This document shows positions 50,373 through 59,728 of a stretch of 64,000 bases of DNA, piece by piece. The notes beneath the pieces were generated by a model. That model worked only from the letters and a program-made list of their open reading frames with translations. It had not been told where the DNA came from and searched no databases. The first letter of the stretch is position 1; every line of letters starts with the position of its first letter. The translations under genes and the position numbers were made by a program. This DNA comes from Chlamydiales bacterium (GTDB taxonomy: Bacteria > Chlamydiota > Chlamydiia > Chlamydiales > JACKPQ01), in assembly GCA_024233455.1 (NCBI GenBank), contig JACKPP010000002.1, positions 186,001-250,000 of the forward strand, in the 5' to 3' direction.

Positions 50373-52223
50373 CTACTGCCCATCAATGGGTATTGGCCCT
50401 TCATCCTGTTTAATATTCGACTGATTTTCTAGCCTATCAAGGCGGGCCAAAGCCAGATCCAACTTTTCACTTAAGTCTTTGATTTTTGCTTCCAAAGAGC
50501 CCGCTTGTGGTTTTTGAATGAACTCTAAAGCTCTGAATAATTTTCTTTGCTTGCAATCGTCTTTAAGACCTAATAGATCTACGCCATAGTGGCTTAAAAC
50601 CATCAAGGCCTCTTGATCCTCAAAAGCCAAGGCAGTATCAGTTAGTGATAAAGGATCAGTGCCAATTTGAATTAATTTGGATAAAAATCGATATTGCTTT
50701 TTCTCAATAGCATACTCACCCAAATAGGACAAAAATCGGGACCACTCAGAGAAAGTGGAATCCTTAGGATGGGTTTCCCTCATGCACGTGTCCTCCTGCA
50801 GCCACCGGCAAGCCTGGAATGTCTTTTGCAGTAAGGCCACCCCAACCACATCCGGCTTGTCTAAAATAAATGGTGCTAATAGCGAGATTTGCACCCTGAA
50901 AAATCCAGGATCAATCACGTCGATTAAATCTAAACAAGCTTGCTCATCTAGACTTTGCAGCATTGTTAAAAAACCTTGAGTGTACCTTGGAGACCGCAGC
51001 AACTCGCACATACTTTTAAATACTTCTATTTTATCTGAGGCATTCTCCAGTTTTTCTGTGAAACGCATAACATCGGTGTAAATTGGATCATGACAATTTT
51101 GTTTGTCGGAATATTCGGCAATGCACTTTTTTAACGGGGGATTAGGGTGCAGCTCGTTCGCTGGCCAGATATCTCTGGCAACCGACTCTTCATAAGAAAA
51201 ACCATCAGGGCCTACGACCGGATTCTCCATCAACTGCTTTGATTGATGATATAGATACCCAGGCGGAATGGCTTCGTTGCTAGGATTTTCATTGTATTCT
51301 GGCCACTCCTCCCCAATAGGCCAAACAGGTCTTGAGAATCCAGCTACTTTTAAGTGGTAAAGAGATGCACCAGCAAGAGGACGAAAACATACCTGTTTAT
51401 CAGGATGATCTCTAAGGGGGAGAAGGGCTTGGTAACATGCCGGGGCAAGATATACAGTGATGACTAGAGACTTCAAATTGCTGCTTAAGAAATGCTGAAT
51501 GAATTTGTTCGCTGTTCCATACGGCATCTCTTTCGGCCCTATAGAAAAGAGTGCTTGAACGTGCGCAAGTTGATTGTGGCGTCTCATAAATTCTAACATT
51601 GGGTCAAATTGAATTGAACCCCACTCACAAACTGTCAAGTTCTGTAGTGCTGGCAGGTTACTTTGAGTCAGGTTAGACCATCCGGAACGCCATACTAGCT
51701 TTTGCAAGTGTGTGGAATCATGTAAGGGTAGAGTGAAACTAAAACGGATAGCCATATCTGGAGATAGGAAAAAACGCAGTCCCTGGTCATATATTTTCTC
51801 AAGCGATCGTGTAAGGGGATAATCCCTTTCAGGGAGGGAACGATGTGTCAATAACCCAATAATCCTAGGGTGTTCCGCTTCTAGAATTAAAATCCTATCC
51901 CGGCAATTGACATTCTTGCCAAACCTGTAAGCCACCTCCTTAAAATGCAGAATAACAAAAGCGCAACGATTTGGGCCTAAAAGCGACGGAAAGTCCAATA
52001 TAGACTGTAGTTTCAGATCCGATATTTTTTTAAAAGAGTAGCGGCCTTCTGCATAACCCAATTCATTGACTTTGGAGCTCCAACCATCTCGAAAGAGGTT
52101 CAAACCAATGCGCAGACAATCATGCATGATTCTCGAACCTGGACCTATGCAGACTGTTAGTTCTCCTTCTATAGGAAAAAAATTATCAGGTTTATTTTTT
52201 GAAGAGAGATAAATCATGCTCAT
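50373..52223 (-). CDS. Unknown protein with a degenerate U-box
   Basis: The start is the ATG at 52223, preceded by AAGGAG; an earlier in-frame start at 52283 lacks one. The product has 616 residues. Residues 1-310 are mixed, with leucine-containing strands resembling leucine-rich repeats around 185-275. About 320-373 is U-box-like: LMENPVVGPDGFSYEESV, then HPNPPLKKCIAEY, which keeps the DPV-GxxY-E and PN-Lk-xI spacing of a U-box. The initial CPI is missing and the middle is shortened. The C-terminal 240 residues are helical repeats ending in a coiled coil. The domain suggests host ubiquitin interaction; activity is uncertain. Confidence 0.68.
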   Translation of the reverse strand: MSMIYLSSKNKPDNFFPIEGELTVCIGPGSRIMHDCLRIGLNLFRDGWSSKVNELGYAEGRYSFKKISDLKLQSILDFPSLLGPNRCAFVILHFKEVAYRFGKNVNCRDRILILEAEHPRIIGLLTHRSLPERDYPLTRSLEKIYDQGLRFFLSPDMAIRFSFTLPLHDSTHLQKLVWRSGWSNLTQSNLPALQNLTVCEWGSIQFDPMLEFMRRHNQLAHVQALFSIGPKEMPYGTANKFIQHFLSSNLKSLVITVYLAPACYQALLPLRDHPDKQVCFRPLAGASLYHLKVAGFSRPVWPIGEEWPEYNENPSNEAIPPGYLYHQSKQLMENPVVGPDGFSYEESVARDIWPANELHPNPPLKKCIAEYSDKQNCHDPIYTDVMRFTEKLENASDKIEVFKSMCELLRSPRYTQGFLTMLQSLDEQACLDLIDVIDPGFFRVQISLLAPFILDKPDVVGVALLQKTFQACRWLQEDTCMRETHPKDSTFSEWSRFLSYLGEYAIEKKQYRFLSKLIQIGTDPLSLTDTALAFEDQEALMVLSHYGVDLLGLKDDCKQRKLFRALEFIQKPQAGSLEAKIKDLSEKLDLALARLDRLENQSNIKQDEGPIPIDGQ

Positions 52224-52375
52224 TTTGAAACTCCTTATGCCAATAATTTTCAGCATAGTAACGACAGCAGGAATAAACAGCAAAGCTTTAAAAGAAAATA
52301 GTTCGGCTTGCCGCAGCGCACAACCTGAATGCTTGCGCTCCTTTTTCTTGATAGATAATTAGAATCTCTGATTAA

Positions 52376-53767
52376 ATGGCGCGCATGTTGTGTCAATTAG
52401 CGTCGATTCTCTTAATGCTGGCAGGTTGCCCCGATCCAGGCAACAGCCCTTCAGGCTATCCCAACGGCCTGGTGCAAGAGGAAAAGGATGAAACGGCCCT
52501 AGAAAAAAGCGACACGCTTGAAACCATTACAGAACTCTTCGGCACACTTGTAGGCACTTCTCCTTACCCCGGAGTGCGCTCAACCTTTGCCGGCAACCAC
52601 CTCATGGCGCAACTCTCACAAGTGAATCAGGACCTTGATTTGCTGATCGGTCACGATCGGGTTGAAAAGTACTACAAATCGAAAGGTTATGCGGTTAAAA
52701 ATCCCCACGTCATGCTGAGTGGTAAAGTGGAAGGCACTGGGTTTATTTCAGAAGACCCCACTGGCCGACCACAGTCTGGCATTAACCTTACTGGTGCAGA
52801 ACTAGACATGTTGATTGCCTACAAAGCCATCACCGGTTTTATGGTTATCCAGTATGAAGACTTTCCCAATCCCGTCATTAACAGTCGGCTTGCAACCAAT
52901 AACCTGTTTTTGGATGTAGCTTTTGTGACCATCGGAGATCTGAATATTTTCCCGATGTACACCACTATTGGACAAACTTTCGTGCCTTTTGGACAGTATA
53001 ATAGCTACAACGGATTCAACGACCCATTAACCGAAATCCTTTTTCGCGTGCTGGCTCAGGACGCTACTATCGGCTACTACGACAACCGCTTCTTAGGTCA
53101 ATTTTACTTTCTCCAAGGAGAGAGTCACGCCGATTCGGGTAACAACATCAATAACTTTGGCTTGAATTTAGGGGTCCATTTTAACCCAGGTATCACCAAA
53201 AACCTCTTTCAAGCTGGATTTATTCGCAACATTGCTGATGGACTAGGATTTCAAGTGGCCTTTGCCAATACTCGCAACACCAATAAACTCAAACATGTTG
53301 TGCCAGGGCTCAATTTTAATGGAAGCACCCAAATTGGCGACCATTGGTTTTTCGTCTACGAGTTTAATACTGCCCTGCGTCCCTTTGCTATTCAAGATGC
53401 CGGCTACAGCACCAATGGTGGCAAAACTTTCAAAGGCGCCCGTCCTCTGGCATTTGATGTGGAAGCCTCTTATCAGTTTAACATTGGAGAGCGCCCATCG
53501 GGTATTGCTTTGGGTTTTAGCGAAACCTTTCAATCGGTAGGTTTCAACGTTCCGAAATGGCGCCTAGACCTCACCTACTCAGTCTACATCTTTAAAGGCG
53601 CTCTGCTATCCATCGAGTACATGCACAATAAACTCTACGGTAAAAATGATGTAGCTACAGGACAACTTGCCTTCGGCCCCGGAGGCTCCACGCCTTACTA
53701 CCGACTGCCCGCATATAAGGGGCACTCAGACGACACTCTCACCATCGACCTATCTTACTTCTGGTAA
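52376..53767 (+). CDS. Outer-membrane beta-barrel porin, LbtU/OprB-like
   Basis: The product has 463 residues. The N-terminal signal has the lipobox-like sequence LMLAG-Cys. A short disordered, acidic stretch and a helical segment (about 75-100) follow, then a long run of alternating strands with aromatic girdle residues. The protein ends in DLSYFW, with a terminal aromatic as in barrel proteins. The layout (helix, then barrel) resembles Legionella LbtU-type siderophore porins and OprB-like proteins; I cannot distinguish the two. A terminal Trp is unusual but accepted by the BAM complex. An in-frame ATG at 52385 is a possible start. Confidence 0.72.
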   Translation: MARMLCQLASILLMLAGCPDPGNSPSGYPNGLVQEEKDETALEKSDTLETITELFGTLVGTSPYPGVRSTFAGNHLMAQLSQVNQDLDLLIGHDRVEKYYKSKGYAVKNPHVMLSGKVEGTGFISEDPTGRPQSGINLTGAELDMLIAYKAITGFMVIQYEDFPNPVINSRLATNNLFLDVAFVTIGDLNIFPMYTTIGQTFVPFGQYNSYNGFNDPLTEILFRVLAQDATIGYYDNRFLGQFYFLQGESHADSGNNINNFGLNLGVHFNPGITKNLFQAGFIRNIADGLGFQVAFANTRNTNKLKHVVPGLNFNGSTQIGDHWFFVYEFNTALRPFAIQDAGYSTNGGKTFKGARPLAFDVEASYQFNIGERPSGIALGFSETFQSVGFNVPKWRLDLTYSVYIFKGALLSIEYMHNKLYGKNDVATGQLAFGPGGSTPYYRLPAYKGHSDDTLTIDLSYFW

Positions 53768-53829
53768 TTTCTCTTGATTTGAATCCTTCAATTTAGATAA
53801 TCAACCCCTATTTTATTTTGGAGGCCCAT

Positions 53830-55833
53830 ATGGCAGCAGTTGCAGAAGTTACTCGCATATTTAATCGGGACTCGATAAAAATCTTCGGACATAACCCAGA
53901 TATTACGGTAGAGTCAGACAGTCAGCAGTTCATAGCATTTACCGCAGCCCTTGCCAGTTGTACCCGGGATTATACATTTACAGCGACATTTTTAAGCTCT
54001 GCCACAGTCTGGATTGAGTTTGATGGCGAATATATCCGCATTCACGGTCCCAATTGTATTTTTTCTCACGACGACACCAAGCCAGTTTTCCAAGTCCCTA
54101 AAAACTGGAAAGGAGCCTATCAAACCAACCCATACGAAGAAGTGCCTATAGGAGCCTACACCCCGGATGTATCTCTTGAACAAAGCCTGAAACAATCTCT
54201 GTTACGGCGCGTAGAAAACGAGCAGTGGAGCGAAGCTTACCGCAATTTTTTTGAACTTCTACCTTGCATAACTCTACCCGAGACGCTTGATGTTGCAAGC
54301 AAAATCCAAGCCCAGCCCCCCTATGGGCTCAGTGTTAAATCCACTATTGCTATGGGGCTATTTTGGTTGGGATTACAAACACAAAAAGAGCGCTCCGAGC
54401 TAGCCGAGAGAAGTTATTTAACCGGGCTTAAGATTTTGGAAGACATTGGAGCAATCAATGACCATCCTGCTATTAAAATACGCGTGATGGCTCATCTGGT
54501 CAATCTTTATGAGCAAGAAAAAAAACAGGACCAAGAAATTGCATCACGAAAAAAACTCATTTCCCTTCTTCAACCAGAAGATGACGCAATGCGGGGGCAA
54601 CTAGATTGCCTATTTAATCTGGCCCCAGATACCTCTATAGAAGAACTAGGACTAGAAAATGACCTTCCTGAAAAAACGCTTTCATGGCTTGCCGCTATCT
54701 ATAAGCGGGAAAAGAAACCCGATTTGGAAGTAAAAGCAAGAGTAAAACAACTTCGTAATTACCATCAGGTTGTAGATCCCGCTGTGGCAGGAGAACTTCG
54801 CGCAATCATAGAGGCTGATCCTGAATTCGATCCCCACTCCATTTTTTCAGATCAACTGCCTAAACAAACCCTGAAGCATCTGTGCGCTACATATGTCCTA
54901 AACCAAAATACCACTGCTGAAATTAAAACCCGATGTCTAATTATCTCTATCTACGATGGGGTTCAATCCACCACAGTACAAGATTTAGACCGCTTATTTC
55001 AGCTTGACCCAACAGGCGCTTTTTACCATCAGTTAGCAAAGACACCTGAAGATCGTTTAGCATTTGCAGAGCATTTCATGCCAATCTATGCCCAAGGCAA
55101 GTCATGGTCATATGCCCACAAACTTGCTGAACAAGCTTTTAATGAAAACCCTCAGAAATTTCGACTAGCAACCCTAATGCTTGAATACGCCAGGCTAGCA
55201 GAGGAAGCAGAAAATACCATCAAAGCACATACCCATATTCTTCGATTGATCCCCGAAGCTTTCAATATTCAAGCTTTTCTCGATGATTGCAATAAGTTAC
55301 CTACACTGCCCGATGCAGCCTACGAGCAATTGAAACAACTCCCCGCTTGCAACAACCCTGAGCGCAACTCTACCTTTCAACTAAGCGCGGCAAAGTTGCT
55401 GCAAGAAAAATTTCCAGAAGATGCTGAAAAGGCCGCTATAGCCTCTATTCATCAAAATCAAAAGAACCTTGAGGCCTACAAATTCTATTACTTCTTAATG
55501 CTCCAACAAAATAAACGTGAGACCGCTGTCTCAATCTTAAGCACGTACGCCCAAGAACTCTACCAGCCAGCCAGCGATTTCAAAACTTGTCTATGGCTCC
55601 TTTCTTTTCTCAAAGAACAAAACGCCTCGCATCCAACACTAGATTTTTTATTTAATGTAATGCCTCTTATGGCCCAGGCCAGAGAGCAACAAAAAGAAAA
55701 CAAAAAGCTAAGAAGCGAACTCGACACTCTAGCTAAAGAACTAGAGGCAATCAAACTCAAACAACAAGCTGCAGAAAGGAGTGGATACTTGAGCCAACTT
55801 ACTAGCTTCTTGTACTCCGCAAATAAAGATTAA
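53830..55833 (+). CDS. Unknown protein with helical (TPR-like) repeats and a terminal coiled coil
   Basis: The start is the ATG at 53830, with GGAGG at the right distance; a TTG at 53818 is part of the site. The product has 667 residues. Residues 1-110 are strand-rich and the rest helical. Pairs such as EQWSEAYRNFFELLP and RLAEEAENTIKAHTHILRLIP have the spacing of TPR or SEL1-like repeats but match no consensus well. Residues about 625-655 are a Lys/Glu coiled coil. There is no signal peptide. The size and build are similar to the other effector-like proteins in the window. Function unknown. Confidence 0.7.
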   Translation: MAAVAEVTRIFNRDSIKIFGHNPDITVESDSQQFIAFTAALASCTRDYTFTATFLSSATVWIEFDGEYIRIHGPNCIFSHDDTKPVFQVPKNWKGAYQTNPYEEVPIGAYTPDVSLEQSLKQSLLRRVENEQWSEAYRNFFELLPCITLPETLDVASKIQAQPPYGLSVKSTIAMGLFWLGLQTQKERSELAERSYLTGLKILEDIGAINDHPAIKIRVMAHLVNLYEQEKKQDQEIASRKKLISLLQPEDDAMRGQLDCLFNLAPDTSIEELGLENDLPEKTLSWLAAIYKREKKPDLEVKARVKQLRNYHQVVDPAVAGELRAIIEADPEFDPHSIFSDQLPKQTLKHLCATYVLNQNTTAEIKTRCLIISIYDGVQSTTVQDLDRLFQLDPTGAFYHQLAKTPEDRLAFAEHFMPIYAQGKSWSYAHKLAEQAFNENPQKFRLATLMLEYARLAEEAENTIKAHTHILRLIPEAFNIQAFLDDCNKLPTLPDAAYEQLKQLPACNNPERNSTFQLSAAKLLQEKFPEDAEKAAIASIHQNQKNLEAYKFYYFLMLQQNKRETAVSILSTYAQELYQPASDFKTCLWLLSFLKEQNASHPTLDFLFNVMPLMAQAREQQKENKKLRSELDTLAKELEAIKLKQQAAERSGYLSQLTSFLYSANKD

Positions 55834-55989
55834 TATTGTGTAAAGAAAAGTTGCGTTTATGCTCTTTTGTAAAAGTGATTTACAATTCATTAGTAACTAA
55901 TTTTTGTCATTTATGATTAAAAATGACTAGATTTATTATTTCCTCACTTGTAAGATGGAGACCGGCGTACGGAATAACCAAGAGGAAAA

Positions 55990-57528
55990 ATGAAAAAGCT
56001 AATCCTTCTGATTTGCAGTCTTTCAACACTTATTTTGGCAGATGATGCCATCCACTTACCCGAAGTGAAACCGCCTGCTGAAGATGGCTATGTCATCAAC
56101 TTTAGCGAGGTTTCTATGGCCGAATTTGTCCGCTTCGTCAGCAAAATTGCTAAAGTGAACTTCATTTTCAATGAAAACGAACTTGCCTATCCGGTCAATG
56201 TCATCTCTGGCAAGCCCACTCACCCTGATAAAGTTCTTGATCTTCTCATCGGACTGCTCGGAGAATACGGACAAAAAGCCATTCCCCGTAACGGCTACTA
56301 CGTCATAAAAAACATCGAAGCAGAGCCCGAACCTGAACCCGTCATTGCATTGCCCCCAGTTGCTGTGATTCCTCCTCAAGACAAATTCCACGTCTATAAA
56401 CTGCAATACCACGATGGCGCTGAAATCCTAGATACGGTCAAACAAATTGCCCATCAAATTAAAGCGCAACCAGGAGCTTCTCCCGACCTTCTGTCAGCCA
56501 TCAATTCCATGCAATGGGTCAAAGCCACCAATTCATTGCTATTTTCGGGGCAGCCAGATGGCGTAAAAAAATTAACGGCCCTGATTGAAAGCCTAGATAT
56601 CCCCTTGCGGCAAGTGTTCATCGAGGTGCTTGTGGTCGAAACCAACGTGCGCAACTCGCTAGAATTTGGCGTTGACTGGGCGGCCGGAGGCAAGCTCAAA
56701 GATAGCCTAGGGTTTGGACTAGGAGAGGTGGGCGTGGGACCAAAAGGCCGCAGCTTTGCCAGCACTTTTCAGGGGATCAATGCCAAAAACACCCCAGCTG
56801 GGCCTAGCCAGACACCGCTTGGCCGGGGTTTTGACCTCAGCATTATCGGCGATATCATCCTTCATAAAGGCAAAACTTTTCTTACCCTGGGAACGCTAGT
56901 CTCAGCCCTAGAGCAAGAAGGCTCAAGCAAAGTCATGCTTAACCAAAAAATCATCACGCAAGATAATAAAACCTCCAACATCTTCTGCGGGGAAAATATC
57001 CCCTTTACCGGCTCAGTAGTCAATACTGTTGGCGCCGCCCAGCAGACTACTGCAAACATTGAATACCGCGATGTAGGCGTTTCTTTAAATATTAAACCAC
57101 GGCTTGGGAAGCAAGACATCATCACTCTTGAAATCACCGAAGAAATTTCGCAGGCAGAGCCCAATCGATTTTCGCGCGGCGACAACTCTGATGGCATCCT
57201 AACAACTAAAACCAATATGCTCACCAGTGCCCACGTTCCAGATCAAAGCTTCCTGGTTCTATCTGGCATGGTAAAAAACACATCAACCAAGCGCAAAACC
57301 GGTCTACCTTGCCTTGGAGGTCTACCGATTGTGGGCTCTCTTTTTAGCAAAACCAATGATGACGAAGACAAAAAAGCCATCCTCGTTTTTGTCCGGCCCC
57401 AGATCATCAATTCCATCGATGACTTTAACCGCATCACCGCTCAAAACCAAGCTGTCTGTACCGAACTCTCAACCGAACCTAACTTAGAAGGTGCTATGCG
57501 CGCTTTGCAAGAGGCCTCTGATGGGTAA
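55990..57528 (+). CDS. Secretin (GspD/SctC family), short form
   Basis: A 512-residue outer-membrane secretin. A signal peptide (MKKLILLICSLSTLILA) is followed by an N0-like domain (about 33-110, VSMAEFVRFVSKIAKVNFIF), a Glu-Pro linker, an N3-like domain (about 130-210, NSLLFSGQPDGVKKLTALIE) and the secretin core. The core carries VFIEVLVVETNVRNS, GDIILHKGKTF and the GLPCLGGLPIVGSLF signature. It forms the outer ring of a type II or type III secretion machine. It is shorter than the chlamydial T3SS secretin (over 900 residues), and no other machine genes are adjacent. AAGAGGAAAA precedes the ATG. Confidence 0.88.
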   Translation: MKKLILLICSLSTLILADDAIHLPEVKPPAEDGYVINFSEVSMAEFVRFVSKIAKVNFIFNENELAYPVNVISGKPTHPDKVLDLLIGLLGEYGQKAIPRNGYYVIKNIEAEPEPEPVIALPPVAVIPPQDKFHVYKLQYHDGAEILDTVKQIAHQIKAQPGASPDLLSAINSMQWVKATNSLLFSGQPDGVKKLTALIESLDIPLRQVFIEVLVVETNVRNSLEFGVDWAAGGKLKDSLGFGLGEVGVGPKGRSFASTFQGINAKNTPAGPSQTPLGRGFDLSIIGDIILHKGKTFLTLGTLVSALEQEGSSKVMLNQKIITQDNKTSNIFCGENIPFTGSVVNTVGAAQQTTANIEYRDVGVSLNIKPRLGKQDIITLEITEEISQAEPNRFSRGDNSDGILTTKTNMLTSAHVPDQSFLVLSGMVKNTSTKRKTGLPCLGGLPIVGSLFSKTNDDEDKKAILVFVRPQIINSIDDFNRITAQNQAVCTELSTEPNLEGAMRALQEASDG

Positions 57529-57949
57529 CGCCACCATTGAAAAAGCGGTTACTTTTAGCAGTTTTCCGGTACATGCCCACAAAACTTATGCCGATAACAC
57601 TGCGCAAACACCGGCTCCGAAACTTGCCATCAGCACGCAAATTCACGCTGATGAAATCCAAAAATCTCATCATGAAGAGCTCTTTGGCAACGTCAACTGC
57701 TGTCCCTCCTTTGCTGCTTTTTGCAGGCCTTCCAAAGCAGCTGGAGCGGTATTCATGAGAAAACCTTTCAATGTTGATTTAGATACCGTGCACGACCTGC
57801 TTCAAGACTTCATCAGTTCCCAGGTTTCCCTAGCGCCACAAACTCGAAGAGAAACCGAATCCATAGAGCAACTCTATACAACATGCATGACTCTAGAGCG
57901 CGATTCTATGGAAATCTACGACAACATGGGACGCATGCAAAAAGGTTAA
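57521..57949 (+). CDS. Unknown 142-residue protein overlapping the secretin gene
   Basis: The start is the ATG at 57521, overlapping the secretin stop by 8 nt; a start at 57491 is not supported. The N-terminal 80 residues look unstructured, with two Cys in NCCPSFAAFC. The C-terminal half is helical (DLDTVHDLLQDFISSQVSL, TESIEQLYTTCMTLERDSMEIYDNM). There is no signal peptide. Coupling with a secretin suggests a role in the same secretion system, such as a chaperone, pilotin-like or needle-associated factor, but the family is unknown. Confidence 0.65.
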   Translation: MGNATIEKAVTFSSFPVHAHKTYADNTAQTPAPKLAISTQIHADEIQKSHHEELFGNVNCCPSFAAFCRPSKAAGAVFMRKPFNVDLDTVHDLLQDFISSQVSLAPQTRRETESIEQLYTTCMTLERDSMEIYDNMGRMQKG

Positions 57950-58192
57950 CTCGGCCCAATTGCGACTAGGCCCCTACTAAGAATAAAAGGTATTATATAG
58001 CTCAGGGCTAGCTGCAAATCAGCATCTAGCACTAGTAACACTTACCTCATGATAAAAATAAATTCTCATAGACAAATCTCCCAAGATTTTGGTTCGAAAA
58101 AGAGCTTTAAAGCCACACGAAATATGATCGATTTTGCTGGAGGTATTCATTAAAATTCTTCTGAGCCAATCATATCCAAATCGAAATTGAGA

Positions 58193-59728
58193 TTAATGTG
58201 CCTTGTCTGGATCGAACTGAGGTCGGCGTTTAAACAAGAACGTCAACCCAATGAGTGGAACAAAACACCACGCACTTACCCAAAATACATCGTTAAGGGC
58301 TAGCAGCGCTGCTTGCTGATCGACAAGCATATTCAGAGCATCCAAACCTCGTTTTCCGGTCAGATGCACTTGGTCTAACAGATGGAGCACGCTTTGGGTC
58401 ATAGGATTAAAAGGTGTTTGAGTACTAGCTAAGTTAAAGTGATGAAAGATGGTTCTTCGCTCCCATAGTGTCGTAATAAGCGATGTTCCCACACCTCCAA
58501 AAAAAATCCGCACAAAGTGAAAGATCCCTGAGCCCATTGCCAGTTTCTCAGGAGGAAGTCTGGCCAGAGTTAAGGTGGCCAGAGGCGCCATATAAAAGGC
58601 AATTGGCAACCCGAGGCAAAACCGGCTTAGCGCAACAAATTCAAAACCAACTTGAGGAGTAAAAAAACTAAAAGACATAAATGTGGCAAAAAAAAGGGTC
58701 ATGCATAAGCCCACAATTGGACGTAGACTATATTTTTGCATGAGTTTGACCAGAAGTGGCATCAAAGCCAGCGGCAAAAAGCCCATCCAAGCTAGAGCAA
58801 AACCCGCCCACTGGGCAGTATATCCCATAAATTCTTGGAGCCAAAGTGGCAAGACCACCATATTTCCAAAGAATAGCATGTAGGCCACAGCGGTTACAAA
58901 AGTACCCACCGCAAAATTGCGGTTTTTGAAAAGTGTTAAATCAATCAGCGGATCGTGGGAAGTAAGCTGCCAGATGATCAGAAAAATAAATCCAATAAAA
59001 GACCCTATCATCAAAGTCCAAATCATATCAGAGCGAAACCAGTCGTATTGCTGACCATTATCGACCATTACTTGAAGACATGTGACTCCAATTGCCAAAA
59101 GTGACAGCCCTATAAAGTCTATGTTGCGCTTGACCGGCTCGGTGTCATTCATCCTAGCTAGTTGCCACGTAATCCAAGCTGCAATCACGCCAAACGGAAT
59201 ATTGATATAAAAAATCCAACGCCAAACGTAGTTATACGTCAAATAGCCACCCAAAATCGGGCCTAAAATTGGACCGACTACCACGACTGCCGACCAAATA
59301 GCAAGAGCCAGCTTACGCTTAGCTGGCGGGTAAAACACTAAAAGCAAACTTTGCGATAATGGAATTAAAGGGCCGGCAAAAAATCCCTGAAAAAAACGAG
59401 AAATCAAAAGCATCGGAAAATTAAATGCTGCTGCACAAAACCAGCTAAAAAGCGTAAACAAAATGATACTGGCAACAAAAGTTCGCACACTGCCAAAGCG
59501 ATCGCTGATAAAGCCTGTCAGTGGCAGCCCTATAGCGTTGCCCGCAGCAAAACAGGTGATCACCCATGTACCATTGGTGTCTGAAACACCCAAATCTCCG
59601 GCTATATAAGGAATCGAAACGTTGGCAATCGAATAATCGAGCACCATCATAAAGGTGCCAAGCGATAGTGACAATGTCAAAAGGGCCAAGGTCAGCCCCC
59701 TAAACGGCTGGATCTTGCTTACTGACAT
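58193..59728 (-). CDS. emrB: EmrB-type MFS exporter of a tripartite efflux pump
   Basis: The 511 residues form fourteen membrane helices. The DHA2 signatures are FMMVLDYSIANVSIPYIAGDLG, the WVITCFAAGNAIGLPLTGFISDRFG stretch (motif A) and GPILGPILGGYLTYNYVWRWIFYINIP (motif C region). It is the inner-membrane pump, moving drugs or metabolites out against protons, in EmrAB-TolC-like complexes. It overlaps emrA by 10 nt and is the last gene of the three-gene operon. Confidence 0.93.
   Translation of the reverse strand: MSVSKIQPFRGLTLALLTLSLSLGTFMMVLDYSIANVSIPYIAGDLGVSDTNGTWVITCFAAGNAIGLPLTGFISDRFGSVRTFVASIILFTLFSWFCAAAFNFPMLLISRFFQGFFAGPLIPLSQSLLLVFYPPAKRKLALAIWSAVVVVGPILGPILGGYLTYNYVWRWIFYINIPFGVIAAWITWQLARMNDTEPVKRNIDFIGLSLLAIGVTCLQVMVDNGQQYDWFRSDMIWTLMIGSFIGFIFLIIWQLTSHDPLIDLTLFKNRNFAVGTFVTAVAYMLFFGNMVVLPLWLQEFMGYTAQWAGFALAWMGFLPLALMPLLVKLMQKYSLRPIVGLCMTLFFATFMSFSFFTPQVGFEFVALSRFCLGLPIAFYMAPLATLTLARLPPEKLAMGSGIFHFVRIFFGGVGTSLITTLWERRTIFHHFNLASTQTPFNPMTQSVLHLLDQVHLTGKRGLDALNMLVDQQAALLALNDVFWVSAWCFVPLIGLTFLFKRRPQFDPDKAH

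Noticed and set aside
57990..58110. GGTTCGAA near 58092, suggestive of a tRNA T-loop
   Set aside because: No acceptor stem, D-arm or anticodon arm could be built around it.
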